Positions 16,006-27,300 of a stretch of DNA of 64,000 nucleotides are shown piece after piece (the first letter of the stretch is position 1; the number at the start of each line of letters is the position of its first letter). The translations under genes and the position numbers were made by a program. The notes below the pieces were generated by a model. The model saw only the letters and a program-made list of their open reading frames with translations, was not told where the DNA came from and searched no databases. The stretch covers positions 1-64,000 of the forward strand of contig JBDKER010000020.1 of NCBI GenBank assembly GCA_039795165.1, written 5' to 3'. The DNA is from V1-33 sp039795165 (GTDB lineage Bacteria > Verrucomicrobiota > Verrucomicrobiia > Verrucomicrobiales > V1-33).

Positions 16006-16923
16006 ATGAGCCTTGTTTTGAATTCCCATCGATCCGGAATCTCGCCGGTATCCCGCATGATCCCGCCGAATCGATGGGTGCGACGGTTCCGGGTTTTGGC
16101 AGGGTCAGTGGTTGCTGGTGCATTATTAGGTGGCGTCGCCCATGCGTTCCCGCCCGCACCCTACTATACGCTCTTTGGCGTGGTGCGGGACCAGGTGGGC
16201 CAGACGGTCGCCGCCGAGGGCGCGGAGGTGATCCTACTCAAGGGCGGCGTCGAGGTCGGCCGAACCCCCATCACTTCCAGCCGGATCGAGCAGAACTATG
16301 AACTCAACATGCGGATCGATCAGAACCGTAGCGGCACCACGTTTTACACCGATAAGGCGGTGGCTGCCGGCGGCTTGTTCAGCCTGGTGGTCTCCATGAA
16401 CGGGGCATTGTTCTACCCCATCGAGGTTTCAGGGAATCTGACGGCAGGCAAGGGCGGGGAGCGCGTGAACCTCGATCTGACTCTTGGCGAAGACAAGGAT
16501 AAGGACGGGCTGCCGGACACCTGGGAGGCCTGGCAGCTTTATCAGGCCGGGCTCTACCCCGATGCCAACGGCGACTGGGACCTCTCGCTCATCGACAGGA
16601 ACGGCGACTTCGACAAGGACGGCCAGAGTAACCTGCTGGAATACATCGCCGGCACCTTCGCTGGCGATGCCACCGAGACCTTTGGCCTGACCATCAAGGA
16701 GAAGCTGCCGCAGAGCGTGCGGCTCGAGTTCTACGGGATCACCGGCAAGGTCTACACCATCGAGAGTTCACTGGACATGAAGTCCTGGACCCGCGTGCCG
16801 TTCGCGGTGGGTGCCCCGGGCACGGGGGCAAACGGTTATCAGGCCAGGGATGTGGGGATTGTCTCCGCCTTCACCGCGCCGCGTTCCGGCACCTCGGAGT
16901 TCTACCGCCTTTCCGTCCGATGA
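16006..16923 (+). CDS. Secreted protein with regulatory-like beta domain and calcium-type repeats (operon gene 1)
   Basis: About 305 residues. After a hydrophobic segment (VLAGSVVAGALLGGVAHAF, about residues 29-47) a beta domain like carboxypeptidase-regulatory domains follows (FGVVRDQVGQTVAAEGAEVIL). Two Asp-rich, thrombospondin-3/EF-like loops are EDKDKDGLPDTWEAW near residue 160 and DRNGDFDKDGQSNLLEY near 195. The C-terminal part (YGITGKVYTIESSLDMKSWT) is the beta module that often ends such secreted proteins in this phylum. A GTG at 15991 and an ATG at 16057 are alternative starts. It is the first gene after the candidate LytTR-controlled promoter, and its stop overlaps the next start (ATGA). 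Function is unknown. Confidence 0.75.
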   Translation: MSLVLNSHRSGISPVSRMIPPNRWVRRFRVLAGSVVAGALLGGVAHAFPPAPYYTLFGVVRDQVGQTVAAEGAEVILLKGGVEVGRTPITSSRIEQNYELNMRIDQNRSGTTFYTDKAVAAGGLFSLVVSMNGALFYPIEVSGNLTAGKGGERVNLDLTLGEDKDKDGLPDTWEAWQLYQAGLYPDANGDWDLSLIDRNGDFDKDGQSNLLEYIAGTFAGDATETFGLTIKEKLPQSVRLEFYGITGKVYTIESSLDMKSWTRVPFAVGAPGTGANGYQARDVGIVSAFTAPRSGTSEFYRLSVR

Positions 16924-18596
16924 AATCGATTTTCCTAATCCTCGCTTCGCTGCTCCTCTCCGCTACCGCCCACGCGCAGTGGCAGAGTACGACCTACACC
17001 CTCAAGACTGGGTGGAATTCGATTTACCTCCACGGCGACGCCACGCATGCCACGCCGGAGCAGCTTTTCGCCGCCTATCCCGCGGTCACCGAGGTCTGGC
17101 GCTGGAATCCGAATCCGACGCAGGTTGGCTTCACCAGCACGCCGCTGCTTCCCAGCAACGGCACGCCGGAATGGAGCAAGTGGGTGCGCGGCGGTCCTTC
17201 GGCCTCGCTGATCGGCCTGACCGGCCAGTCGGCCTATCTGGTGAAATGCTCCGCGGCCGCATCCGTCGCAATCGCCCAGCGGCCGATGCCACCAAGCAAC
17301 ACGTGGGTGCGCAGCGGCGCGAATTTCCTCGGTTTCCCGAGCAGCAAGGCGACGGGAAATTTCCCGACCTTCTCGAACTACTTTGCCACTTTCCCCGCCG
17401 CGATTGCCGCGAATGCCAGGATTTTCAAGTACGTCGGCGGCGAGCTGGGAGCGGGCAATCCGCTGCAGATTTTCTCTCCGAACCTTGAGCGGGTGGACCG
17501 CGACCAAGCCTATTGGTTCTCCTCCGAGGTGGTGGGGAATTTTCATTCCCCTGTGCAGATCAGCCTCTCCAATGGCGAGGGTTTCGCGTTCGGTCGCCGC
17601 GGCACGGTGATTACGGCCCGGGTGATGAACCGCACGGCCGCCGTGATGACGCTGCGGATCGCACCGGTCGCCTCCAACACCCCGCCATCGGGCCAGGAAC
17701 TCATCACCGCCGGGGTGCCTCTCACGCGCCGCACCCTTGATGAACAGGCGGAGTGGGTGGAAACCCCGATCGCCGCTGCTTACGACGAGGTCATCGCGCC
17801 GAATTCCAGTGTCGAGCTGAGCTTCGGTATTGACCGCAGTGCCATGAGCGCTGCGGCGGCGGATGCGCTTTTCGCCTCGATGCTGCGCTTCACCGACTCG
17901 GCCAATACTTTTGACATCCTGATCCCGGCCACCGCCCGCAAGAGCACGCTGGCCGGTCTCTGGATCGGTGACGCCGTGGTTACGGCTGTGGAAAGCAAGC
18001 CGTTAGCGGATGCAGTGAAGCCAACGGGCGGCACGTTTCCCCTGCGCTACCTGATCCATGTGGCCGATGATGGCACCGCCCGCGTGCTTTCCCAGATCTT
18101 CATGGGCCCGGTGGCGGCTGCGCCTCACGACTTCGGCTTGTGCCTGTCGGAGGCAGGCTTGAAGGCGGACGCCAAATCAGCAGCCCGCCGCATCGTTGCG
18201 ACTCACATGCCGCTGGATCTGGCGCTGGGGGCCACCGGCAGCTTTGACATCGGCAGCGACCTGTCCTGTACCATCGCGACGCCCTTCAACGATCCCACGA
18301 ACCCATTCGTTCACCAGTATCACCCGGATCACGATAACAAGAGCGGGCAGACCGACCTCGTGGCTGGTCAGGAGAGCTACAGCGTCACCCGTAAGGTGAC
18401 CTTCACCTTCACGGACACGCCGCCGGGCGGCGGCAGCGCCACCGGTTGGGGCAGCAGCGTGATCGGCGGCACCTATGGCGAGGTCGTCAGTGGCCTGCAC
18501 AGGGACAGCGACGGTGTCGGTACAGGCAATGGTATTCGCCTGTCCGGCATCTTCGAACTCCGCCGCGCCTCGGAACTCGGCACCCTCAATCCCTGA
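16920..18596 (+). CDS. Secreted protein of unknown function, 558 aa (operon gene 2)
   Basis: A signal peptide (MKSIFLILASLLLSATAHAQ) is followed by TYTLKTGWNSIYLHGDA, a beta-type opening I have seen in verrucomicrobial secreted proteins, and WRWNPNP near residue 60. No catalytic motif is recognisable. The middle part (VITARVMNRTAAVMTLRI, residue about 230) and the C-terminal part (HQYHPDHDNKSGQTDLV, then VIGGTYGEVVSGLHR) are regular beta-rich sequence. The start overlaps the previous stop by four bases, which indicates translational coupling. It probably forms part of a secreted assembly with its neighbours, but that is only inferred from the operon. Confidence 0.75.
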   Translation: MKSIFLILASLLLSATAHAQWQSTTYTLKTGWNSIYLHGDATHATPEQLFAAYPAVTEVWRWNPNPTQVGFTSTPLLPSNGTPEWSKWVRGGPSASLIGLTGQSAYLVKCSAAASVAIAQRPMPPSNTWVRSGANFLGFPSSKATGNFPTFSNYFATFPAAIAANARIFKYVGGELGAGNPLQIFSPNLERVDRDQAYWFSSEVVGNFHSPVQISLSNGEGFAFGRRGTVITARVMNRTAAVMTLRIAPVASNTPPSGQELITAGVPLTRRTLDEQAEWVETPIAAAYDEVIAPNSSVELSFGIDRSAMSAAAADALFASMLRFTDSANTFDILIPATARKSTLAGLWIGDAVVTAVESKPLADAVKPTGGTFPLRYLIHVADDGTARVLSQIFMGPVAAAPHDFGLCLSEAGLKADAKSAARRIVATHMPLDLALGATGSFDIGSDLSCTIATPFNDPTNPFVHQYHPDHDNKSGQTDLVAGQESYSVTRKVTFTFTDTPPGGGSATGWGSSVIGGTYGEVVSGLHRDSDGVGTGNGIRLSGIFELRRASELGTLNP

Positions 18597-18647
18597 TCCC
18601 TGATCCTTTCCCGATTCAAACCTCAGCACCCGTCCCTGGTCACCATC

Positions 18648-21242
18648 ATGAAAACCCATACTCTGCTCACTCCCTGCGCCGCCCTACTGGCGCTGGTCGC
18701 CGGCCCGGTCTCGGCGCAAACCAGCGCCGTTCCTAACTTCATAAGCTACCAGGGGCGCGTGGTGGATGCGGCGGGAGCCAACGTGGGGGCCAGCACTCCG
18801 GTCAACCGCACGGTGATCTTCCGCATCTGGGACAGCCCCTCCTCCACTAACACAGCAAACCTCATCTATTCCGAGGCCCAGACCGTCACGGTTTCGGAAG
18901 GTGAGTTCAGCGTGCTGGTCGGCCAGGGTGTGGCCAATCCCACCGCGACCTTCGGCTACAGTGAAGCCGACCGGAAACTCGCGGATCTCAGCACGGCTTT
19001 CAACGGCAGCGCACGCTATCTGGGGGTGACGGTGGCTGCCACGGCGACCATCGCCCTCACCGACAATGAAATCACCCCGCGCCAGCAGATCGTCTCCACC
19101 GCTTTTGCCATGCGGGCCAAGTTCGCGGAGGGCATCGGAAGTTCCGCCGATCTCGTCCTTACGCCGCTCACCGGCACTGCCAGCAATTATGGTCTCGGCT
19201 GGTATGGCACCGGCCGCCTGTTTGGCACCACTGCCGTGGACGGTCCGGTGCTTTATGGCAATGCTGGTGGGGCACTCGGCTCCAATGCCTCCGGCACGCG
19301 GAACATCGCCCTCCGCTGGGATGCCAGCGGTCGCGTCGGCATCGGCGCGACTTCCATCAGCTCAGCCACCAACAAGCTCACGCTGCAGGGTGACATGGCC
19401 ACCACCCCGGCCGACCAGCTCACGATCCGCGGCAACGCTGACAACAACAAGCGCCTGCTGCTCGGCTATGACACCACCGCCAACAAGGCGTCCCTCCAGT
19501 CCTATACCGCCCTCTCCACTGCGGGTCAGCTCCTGCTCAATCCCAGTGGTGGCAATGTCGGGGTCAATACTTCCACTCCCACCGTCGCCCTTGATGTGAC
19601 GGGCGCGATCAATGCCAGCGGGACGGTCACGGGGGGATCCTTTGTCTCGAACGGTGGCAACGTCGGCATTGGCACGACTGCGCCAGCGGTCAGATTGGAT
19701 ATCATCGATGGAGCGACTACTGGAAGCTTTGGCTCCGTGCAGATCAGCCGGCCTAACACGGGGCACACAGGATCGCACCTTGCCTTTGTGCGCGCGGGTA
19801 GCCAAGTCACGGGGTTGGGTTACGGTCAGTCATCCAGCACGTTCGGTTTTGGTGGAGGGACATCTGGGGCGTTCAGTCCTAACCTTCTGGCAATTGACGT
19901 CAATGGCAGGGTCGGCATCGGTACTGCGACGCCCGCCAACCTCCTGCAGGTGCTGGCTCCAATAGCCGCGCAGACTACCACCAATACGGTGACATCGGCG
20001 AACGCGGTCGCCGCCATCGGCGCGTCGGACACCGCCCTTCATTTTGGGACGTATAACAACACCAACGGCTGGGGGAACTGGATCCAATCCAAGAGAACGT
20101 GGGATGCTGTGTCATTTCCCATGGCGATCAACCCCAATGGTGGCAACGTAGGAATCGGCATCTCGAGTCCGCTGCACACGCTCGATGTGGCTGGCACGGC
20201 CCGCGTGAGTGGGCAAGTGAGTTTGGACAGCAACATTGTGATGGGTAATGGTCCCGCGATTATGGGCAAGAACTCCGCGGGTGTTCCGGAGTTAGCCTTT
20301 TGGCCCCGGGCGGCAAATGGCACCTTCATCAACTACGGCACCGCTGGATTCTTCATCCGCAACAATGCTTCCACGAATACGATGACCATGACTAATGATG
20401 GTGTCGTCACCATTGGTACTGTAACATCGAGCCCGGCGCGGCTCAATGTTGGTTCTAAAACCGCGACCTGGGACTCTTTTGGGAGGCTAACGACCAATGG
20501 TGCAAGCTCCGACAATTCGACTTATACAGGGCTAAACCTTTCGATCTTCGCCGAAGGGCATGTCCTTGCCTCGCAATTCGATGTGGCCTCGGATCTTCGG
20601 ATCAAAAAGGTGTTGCAGGTCTCCAATGGTGCTGCCGATCTGGAAACCCTGCTTGGAATACAAGTCACCGACTATCGCCTCAGGGACTCCGTCAATGGCG
20701 GCAGCGCCTCCCACAAAAAGGTGATCGCGCAGCAGGTCGAGTCGGTCTATCCCCAGGCGGTCACCAAGGGTAACGGCGAAATCCCGGACATTTACCAGAA
20801 TGCGTCCGTCCGGGATGGCTGGGTGGAGATCGACACGGATCTGAAGACGGGTGAGCTCGTCAAGCTGATCTATCCAAAAGGTGAATCCGTGGTGGCTGTG
20901 CTTGAAGTCAAGCAGGGGGCCTTCCGTCCCGACCTTAAGTTGGAGGGCGACAAGGTTTTCGTCTATGGGCGCCAAGTGGAAGATTTCAGACGGGTGGATT
21001 ACGACGCCATTTCGATGTTGAACGTCTCGGCGACGCAGCAGCTTAAGCGCGAGAAGGATGCGGAAATTCAAGAGCTGGCCAGCCAGCTGAAGACCTTGCA
21101 GGATGAGAATACGGCGCTTCGCCGGGAGTTGGCCGCAAAGGATGAGAGCCTCGAAGCGCGCCTGGTCGCCCTGGAGCGCAGGATCTCGAAGGAGGGCGAG
21201 ACAGAGACCGTTTCGCTGAAGACTTCCAAGACCGCGGAGTGA
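18648..21242 (+). CDS. Secreted tail-spike-like protein with peptidase S74 chaperone domain (operon gene 3)
   Basis: An 864-residue protein with a signal peptide (residues 1-24), an N-terminal domain beginning VPNFISYQGRVVDAAG and ending TPRQQIVSTAFAMRAKFAEG (a module common ahead of tail-fibre-like repeats in secreted bacterial proteins), then a long stretch of short beta repeats with the pattern GNVGIGTTAPAVRLDI / VGIGTATPANLLQV. The C-terminal domain starts at about residue 645 with ASDLRIKKVLQ and continues VIAQQVESVYPQAV, matching the intramolecular chaperone/auto-processing domain of phage tail spikes (peptidase S74, cleavage before Ser-Asp). A coiled coil (residues about 790-850) ends the protein. 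A trimeric, self-cleaving fibre is the expected form. Confidence 0.85.
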   Translation: MKTHTLLTPCAALLALVAGPVSAQTSAVPNFISYQGRVVDAAGANVGASTPVNRTVIFRIWDSPSSTNTANLIYSEAQTVTVSEGEFSVLVGQGVANPTATFGYSEADRKLADLSTAFNGSARYLGVTVAATATIALTDNEITPRQQIVSTAFAMRAKFAEGIGSSADLVLTPLTGTASNYGLGWYGTGRLFGTTAVDGPVLYGNAGGALGSNASGTRNIALRWDASGRVGIGATSISSATNKLTLQGDMATTPADQLTIRGNADNNKRLLLGYDTTANKASLQSYTALSTAGQLLLNPSGGNVGVNTSTPTVALDVTGAINASGTVTGGSFVSNGGNVGIGTTAPAVRLDIIDGATTGSFGSVQISRPNTGHTGSHLAFVRAGSQVTGLGYGQSSSTFGFGGGTSGAFSPNLLAIDVNGRVGIGTATPANLLQVLAPIAAQTTTNTVTSANAVAAIGASDTALHFGTYNNTNGWGNWIQSKRTWDAVSFPMAINPNGGNVGIGISSPLHTLDVAGTARVSGQVSLDSNIVMGNGPAIMGKNSAGVPELAFWPRAANGTFINYGTAGFFIRNNASTNTMTMTNDGVVTIGTVTSSPARLNVGSKTATWDSFGRLTTNGASSDNSTYTGLNLSIFAEGHVLASQFDVASDLRIKKVLQVSNGAADLETLLGIQVTDYRLRDSVNGGSASHKKVIAQQVESVYPQAVTKGNGEIPDIYQNASVRDGWVEIDTDLKTGELVKLIYPKGESVVAVLEVKQGAFRPDLKLEGDKVFVYGRQVEDFRRVDYDAISMLNVSATQQLKREKDAEIQELASQLKTLQDENTALRRELAAKDESLEARLVALERRISKEGETETVSLKTSKTAE

Positions 21243-21304
21243 GCCACTTCGCCTTCAGGTTTTGCGACAAATCGCTCGTCACACTCCCCACCTTTCCGCC
21301 AGGC

Positions 21305-24300
21305 ATGAACCTCCGAGTCCTCTCCTTGATGGCAGCCTTCGTCGCGCTGCTCTGCGCCCCGGCGGCTCACGCCCAGTTTGAACTGAAAGGCGGTGGAACC
21401 AACCTCCTCGACAAGAGGCGGGCGGGGGGCTCGCCGACGGTATCGGTTTCCGGGGTGCTCACCGCGATCACGGTGCGCGGAGGCGGCAGTGGTTATGCGA
21501 GTGCCCCGGTGGTGAGCATTGCGGCTCCCGCCAGCGGCACGACCGCCACAGCCACCGCGACGATCACCGGCGGAGTGGTCACGGCGATCACGATCACCAA
21601 CGGTGGCAGCGGCTACAGTGCGGCGTTTCCTCCGTTAGTCGTCATCGCGCCGCCCAAGGTGCCCACCGGCACTCCGGTAACCAACGTCCAGTTCGCCGGC
21701 CGGGCGACCACCGCAGCCAGTTCCGGGGCCATTTCCACGGCGGACGTGACCGCGGGGCGTTACCCCCGCGCGATCACCACTACCAACGGTACTCTCAGCA
21801 CCACGATCTCCTTGAAGCGCAGTATTTTCGGGTTTGCTTTTGCCTCCGGAGTCCCGCGTTATTTCATGGGTGATGAAATCCAGCGTCCATCTGTCAGTTG
21901 GGATGGTGCGCCGCTTGCGGACGCGAACTATTGGCGGGCCCAGCCGGTGCAGCCGGGCGAGGAGTTCAACTCCGTGCGGTTGACCAATACCGTGGACGGA
22001 CTGAGCCAGCCGCTGCTAGCGGCGGGAACTGTTACAGTGACCAAGAGTTCGACCACCAGCAGTGTGGTGGAGGTGTCCAGCGTGCCGACGGCTCTTACGG
22101 TCGGTGCCACCCTGCTGGGGCGCGAGGTGCAGCTCATCAATGGCAGTTCGGTGACGCTGTCCGGGTCGGCCAACGCGAACATCGCGGCCAGCACGTCCAA
22201 GACCTTTTTGCCTTACCAGCCATACTATTACAGTCCTCACGCGGACAAGGTCTTTGCCAGCCAAACCGGCCGGGTGTCGGTCACCTGGGTCTCGGCGGTT
22301 CCGGATACCTCCGCGCCCGGTGAGTCTACGCCGACTTACAAGTTCCGGCGCGAAACCTTTGCGGTGTCATCCGCGTCGCAAGCCGAGCCGCGGGTGATCT
22401 ACTGGACGGAGAAAACTTTTGATGGCCCGATGGTCCGCATCCCGACCGGCCGCATCGTGAGGGTGAATCCGGTCTTCAACAGCTTCGTGCCGGGCCAGGC
22501 AGTGGAATACACTCCGGTCGGCGGTTCGAGCAACCCGGGCGTCGCCGCACCGGCAGAGCCGCGCACGCTCTGGTTCGACACGCTTTCCGGCCTGCCCTCG
22601 CTTCGAGCCTACAATGTCGAGGGCCGCGTCCTTGTCGAATACCTCGGCAGAGAGATTCAGGGCGAGCTTGGCCGCCATGAGTTCCTCGGCGCCGATATCG
22701 TGGAAATCCGTCGTAGCGCCGAAGTGGAGACGATCGTGACTCCGCTCGGTGAACAACTCCGCCCCCGTGAGGGCCCCAAGGAAAACGGCGACGACCAGAT
22801 GACTCCGGCGCTGCCCACCCTTGCCACCGCCGTGACCGGCAAGCCGCTCTATGGCACCATCATCCGCCCGGACGGGATTACCGAATACTATGCCGAGCGT
22901 GAGAACGTCAATCCTGACAAGATGGTGCTCTATTGGATGGCGAAGTTCGACGCCTCGCTTCATGCCGTTTCCGGTGGTGCCATTGCCGGACTGGATATCT
23001 CGTGGCCGGTGTCCAAGCGAAGCTACCTCCACCAGTGGCCCGCCAGCCCGGCCGACTATGAGCCGATCAACGTGATCCAGACCGGTGCCGACGCCGCTCT
23101 CGGGCCGAAATTTGAAGCCATCAGCCTGCCGAGCCTTGTGTTCCAGGACGATCCGGCGGAGTTGGAGGCGGAGATCGACGGGGGGACCCAGCGCCTGCAG
23201 GTCAAGTTCACGACCAGCAGTCCGGACCGGCGGAACCGATCGCTGCTCAAGTTCAGTTCGGTGGCGGGTGCTCAATATGTGCGCCTGTGGATCGAGTCGG
23301 AGGACGCGCTGGGCTCGCCCCCCGTCGCCGATAATCCCGCCACCACGATTGATGAAAGCCGACCTGCGGTCTACACCCTCAACGACCTGAATGGCGATGG
23401 CGTACGCGACTGGTCGCCTGCGACGGCCGTCGGAGCCACCATCGGCGGGCGCACCGTGGCCACCGTCGGCAGCCGCATCGAAGCCCCCGGGTCGGGCTAT
23501 GAAATCGCAGGCCATATCTCCGGCGGCGACTGCTATTCAGTTGCCGCCTATGTGAATCCCCTCGGTGACGCTGGCTTCCCCGGTGCTGCGGCCGGTGCCA
23601 TCATCCCGGTCAACGCCTTGTCCGGCCGCAATCAGCTTTCCGTCTGGTGGTTCAAAAAAGTATCCTTTCCCGCCGCGACCAAGATCGCGCCGTTCTATGT
23701 TCCCGCCATCTCCGCGCGCTATCAGGTGAACTGGCCGGAAAATCCGCAGGAACTCGTGATTGCCTCACTCAAGGGGCTGGAAAACCCGGGACTGACTTCC
23801 GACCAGATTGGCGGCAGAATCTATCGCCAGCCGGATCCAGCGCTGCCGGGCTACAACCCCAACGAAGAGCATGGCCTGCTCATCGATGGCAATGTCTTTG
23901 CCCTGCGCGATGACTTGAACCTCGCCACCAGTTCCGAGCCCTTCGTCCTTCTGCAATATACGGACGCCGGGGACCGTCGTCCGGCGATGCGTGTAGCCAA
24001 GGTGGTCCGCGCGTCCGAGACTTACCCGCTGGTTTACAACAAAATCGCCGGCACGCCGCTCACGCCGCCCATGCCGCTGGCACTTCTGCCGCTGCCCAAG
24101 AATTCGGACCAATCGGTGCGCAACGAAGAAGTTGTGCTCCTCCCGGATATGTTGCCACTGCTTGAGAGCGGTAATGCTCCCACCGCCTTCATCACCGCTT
24201 ACAACAAGTTCACCTTTGAGGACCGCAAGGGCACGCATTGGTTGTTGCGCGGTCCACACCGGGGTGAGGTGGGGCTGGGCACGCAGCCGAGCTTTGGCAT

Positions 24301-27300
24301 GAAGTTCTACTACAATCAGCGGGAGGACTTCGATTTCCCCGCCATTGCCCTGAATGCACAGCCCGCGCCGGGCAGCATCCAGCCTTTCATCGCGAATACC
24401 GGTGGCGGCTCTTCGGTCACCCTCACTTATCTGCCGAAGTGGCCGGACGACACGTCCCTGCCGGTGGCGCAGCGCAGCGTGGTTCCTCAACTGGCGATGG
24501 CGGAGACCCTCGGCAAAGCCAAGACCAGCTCCACCAACGGTGGTGGCCTGCCCCAGGTGCTAGGTCAGAGCAGCGCCCAGGTGCTCTACCAGCAATCGAT
24601 GGCCATGAAGTTAGGTGCTGCGTCGGTGGCCTTGCATGATCCGATACGCGCGAAAACCTCGGCGATGGACGCGCTGCCTCCTGGGCTGCGCACCAGCGAC
24701 TACGCCGACAAGACCTACTTCCAGGGCCTCCCGCCCCACCTCCAGAACCGATTCTACTACGATGCCCTCCAGAAGCGCCTGGAACTCACCGGCGAGTATG
24801 TCGACGAAGTCGCGACAGAAGATTATTTCAATCTCAATCAGCTCAGCCTGCAGGATGTGGCGTCTCTCAAGGCCCTTCTTCCGGAGGCTGCCGACGCTGC
24901 GGACAGGGCGACATGGGATGACGCGATCGACGGGCTCTCGACCAGGCTCGAAACCTTCCGCGAGAGCGCCACGGTGCCAGGCACCTATATCGTGAATGCC
25001 GGACTGGATCAGACGATCCCGGTCATGGGGCGTTCCGACATTACTGATCCTGACACCGCGGTGGCGGGGTATGCCCTGAGCTCCACGGGGGAGGGCACTG
25101 GTTATGTGACGCTGGTGTTTGGCAACGGACTTGCCTTCACCGATCCGGGAGATCCGGTGCAGATGCAGATCATCAAGGTTGTGCCCGATATCTACCGTGG
25201 AGACCTCAAGGTGCTGCTTTCGTCCAACCCCCTCGATGAAAAGGTGACGGTGCGCCACAGCGGCGACTACGGTGGCAAGCCGGAGAATTTCGAATTCCGC
25301 TATCGCTATGCTTTCAATGACAGCAGCGGCCAGGCACCGGCCCTGCCGTCTGACAACAACGCCCAATCCTCCGCCTGGATCGATCCCGATAACACTCCCT
25401 ACAGCCTCGGAGGGTCAATGCTTGTGGGGGCAGACCCGGCTGCAGTTCTCAGCAATCCTGCCGTGCTGATGGGAGATGTCAATTTCACCATAAGCTACCG
25501 GCTCAAGGCGCAGGGGAGCGTCCCTGCAGGGAGTTGGTCGAACTGGACTGATGCGATCCTCGTCGAGGGGTGGATCAAGCGCGTGCTTGCCAAGATCACG
25601 CCCTTCAACCAGCGGATGTCGGATCTCTACAGCAACTCGATCAACACGGATGTCTCCCTGCTCACCCAGGCAGGCACCCGTTGGGAGGGTGACATCGCCC
25701 TGAACATGGAGAATATCAACGATGCTGGCTTGATCGAGATATACGAGACCGTGCTCAACCGCGGCAAGGGATTCACGATTAACTCCGACCTCGACACCGC
25801 CACCACTAACAACGCGCTGATCCTCGCCGCCGGCTATCTCAACGACCTTTACACCATCCTCGGCAACGAGGCATACGCGGACGGGGCCAATCCGACGATT
25901 TCGATCGACGACAAGGACAGCGTGACCGAGGTCAACACCAGCCGTTTCGCCTTCGAGGGCCAGGTGGCCAGTTCGCTTGATGAGGAACTCGCCCTGCTGC
26001 GCGGCCGGGATGACTTCAATGCCCAGGGCACGTCGCGGGCTCCGGCATATAACCGCCTGTGGTGGAACTACACCCGCGGCATCAACAGCGGAGAGGCCCT
26101 CTATGCGGTGAACTACAACATCAGCGAAAAGGCGGGCGCAAGCACCGCCGACGGCAATGTCGATGCGGCGGATGCTCAGCGGATGTTCCCGCAGGGCCAT
26201 GGCGATGCTTATGGTCACTATCTCACTGCGCTCAAAGGCTACTACAAGCTGCTCACCCATCCCTATTTCACCTGGCGGCCCAGCGCCGAGACGGTGACGG
26301 TGCTCGGTGTGCCGGTGTCGGTGGACTACAAAGACGAGCGGAAGTTCGCCGCCGCCGCCGCCAACGTCGGCCGCACCGCCCAGCAAGTCCTTGGATTGGT
26401 TCATCGCCAGAGCTACAAGGATGATCCGGTCGCTGGCTGGTCACAGTTCCGAGATGGCAAGGTCAACACCCGCACCACGGTGGTCCGGCATCAGGGGTTG
26501 GATGAAACCGCAAGCCGCGCCACCCAGGGAGCCTTGTTCCACTGGATCGTCGGCAATGCGATGCTGCCGGATGTGGATGACAATCCCAATCACAGCGGCG
26601 TGCAGATCGTGGACCGCTCCACGGTGCCGGAACTCAACGAACTGCCCACCCTGGCGCTCAGCTACCAGACGACCATGGACTCTGCCAACGACCGCCTCAA
26701 TCCGCTGGGTCTTGCCCCGGGGGCGATCGCCTTCGACCTTGATCCGTATTGGAACAATTCGCTAGGCCAGGAACTGGCGGACCCGACAGTGGTCGGCAAG
26801 AGCCACTACGAGCAGGTCTCGGTGCGGGCCTTGCAAGCGCTGAACAATGCCGCTGGCTCCTTCAACCAAGCTGCCACCATGACCCGGCTGCTGCGCAACC
26901 AGGAGAACCAGATCAGCGACCAGCAGACGGCCATCGAGGACGAGGAATATGCGATGCTGCAGGAGTTGAAGGACATTTACGGGAGCCCCTATGCCGGTGA
27001 TGTCGGGCCCGGGAAAATCTATCCGCAGGGATATGAGGAACCGGATTATCTCCGCTGGAACATCATCGATCGTCCGCTGGACTGGATCGACACCGCCACG
27101 CCCGTGACCGTGACCTATCGCTATCCGGTGCAGTATCAGACTTTCTCGGGCGGGGCCATCGATGAAATAATCAAGAGTTATAAAGGGGGAGATAAGGATG
27201 GAGACGGCGAGCCGGACACGGTGGAGAAGACCTTCCAAGTGACCCCGAACCAGTGGGTGCAGTTCGCCGATGTGGTCGGTCCGGGCAGTGCGCTCGGCAA

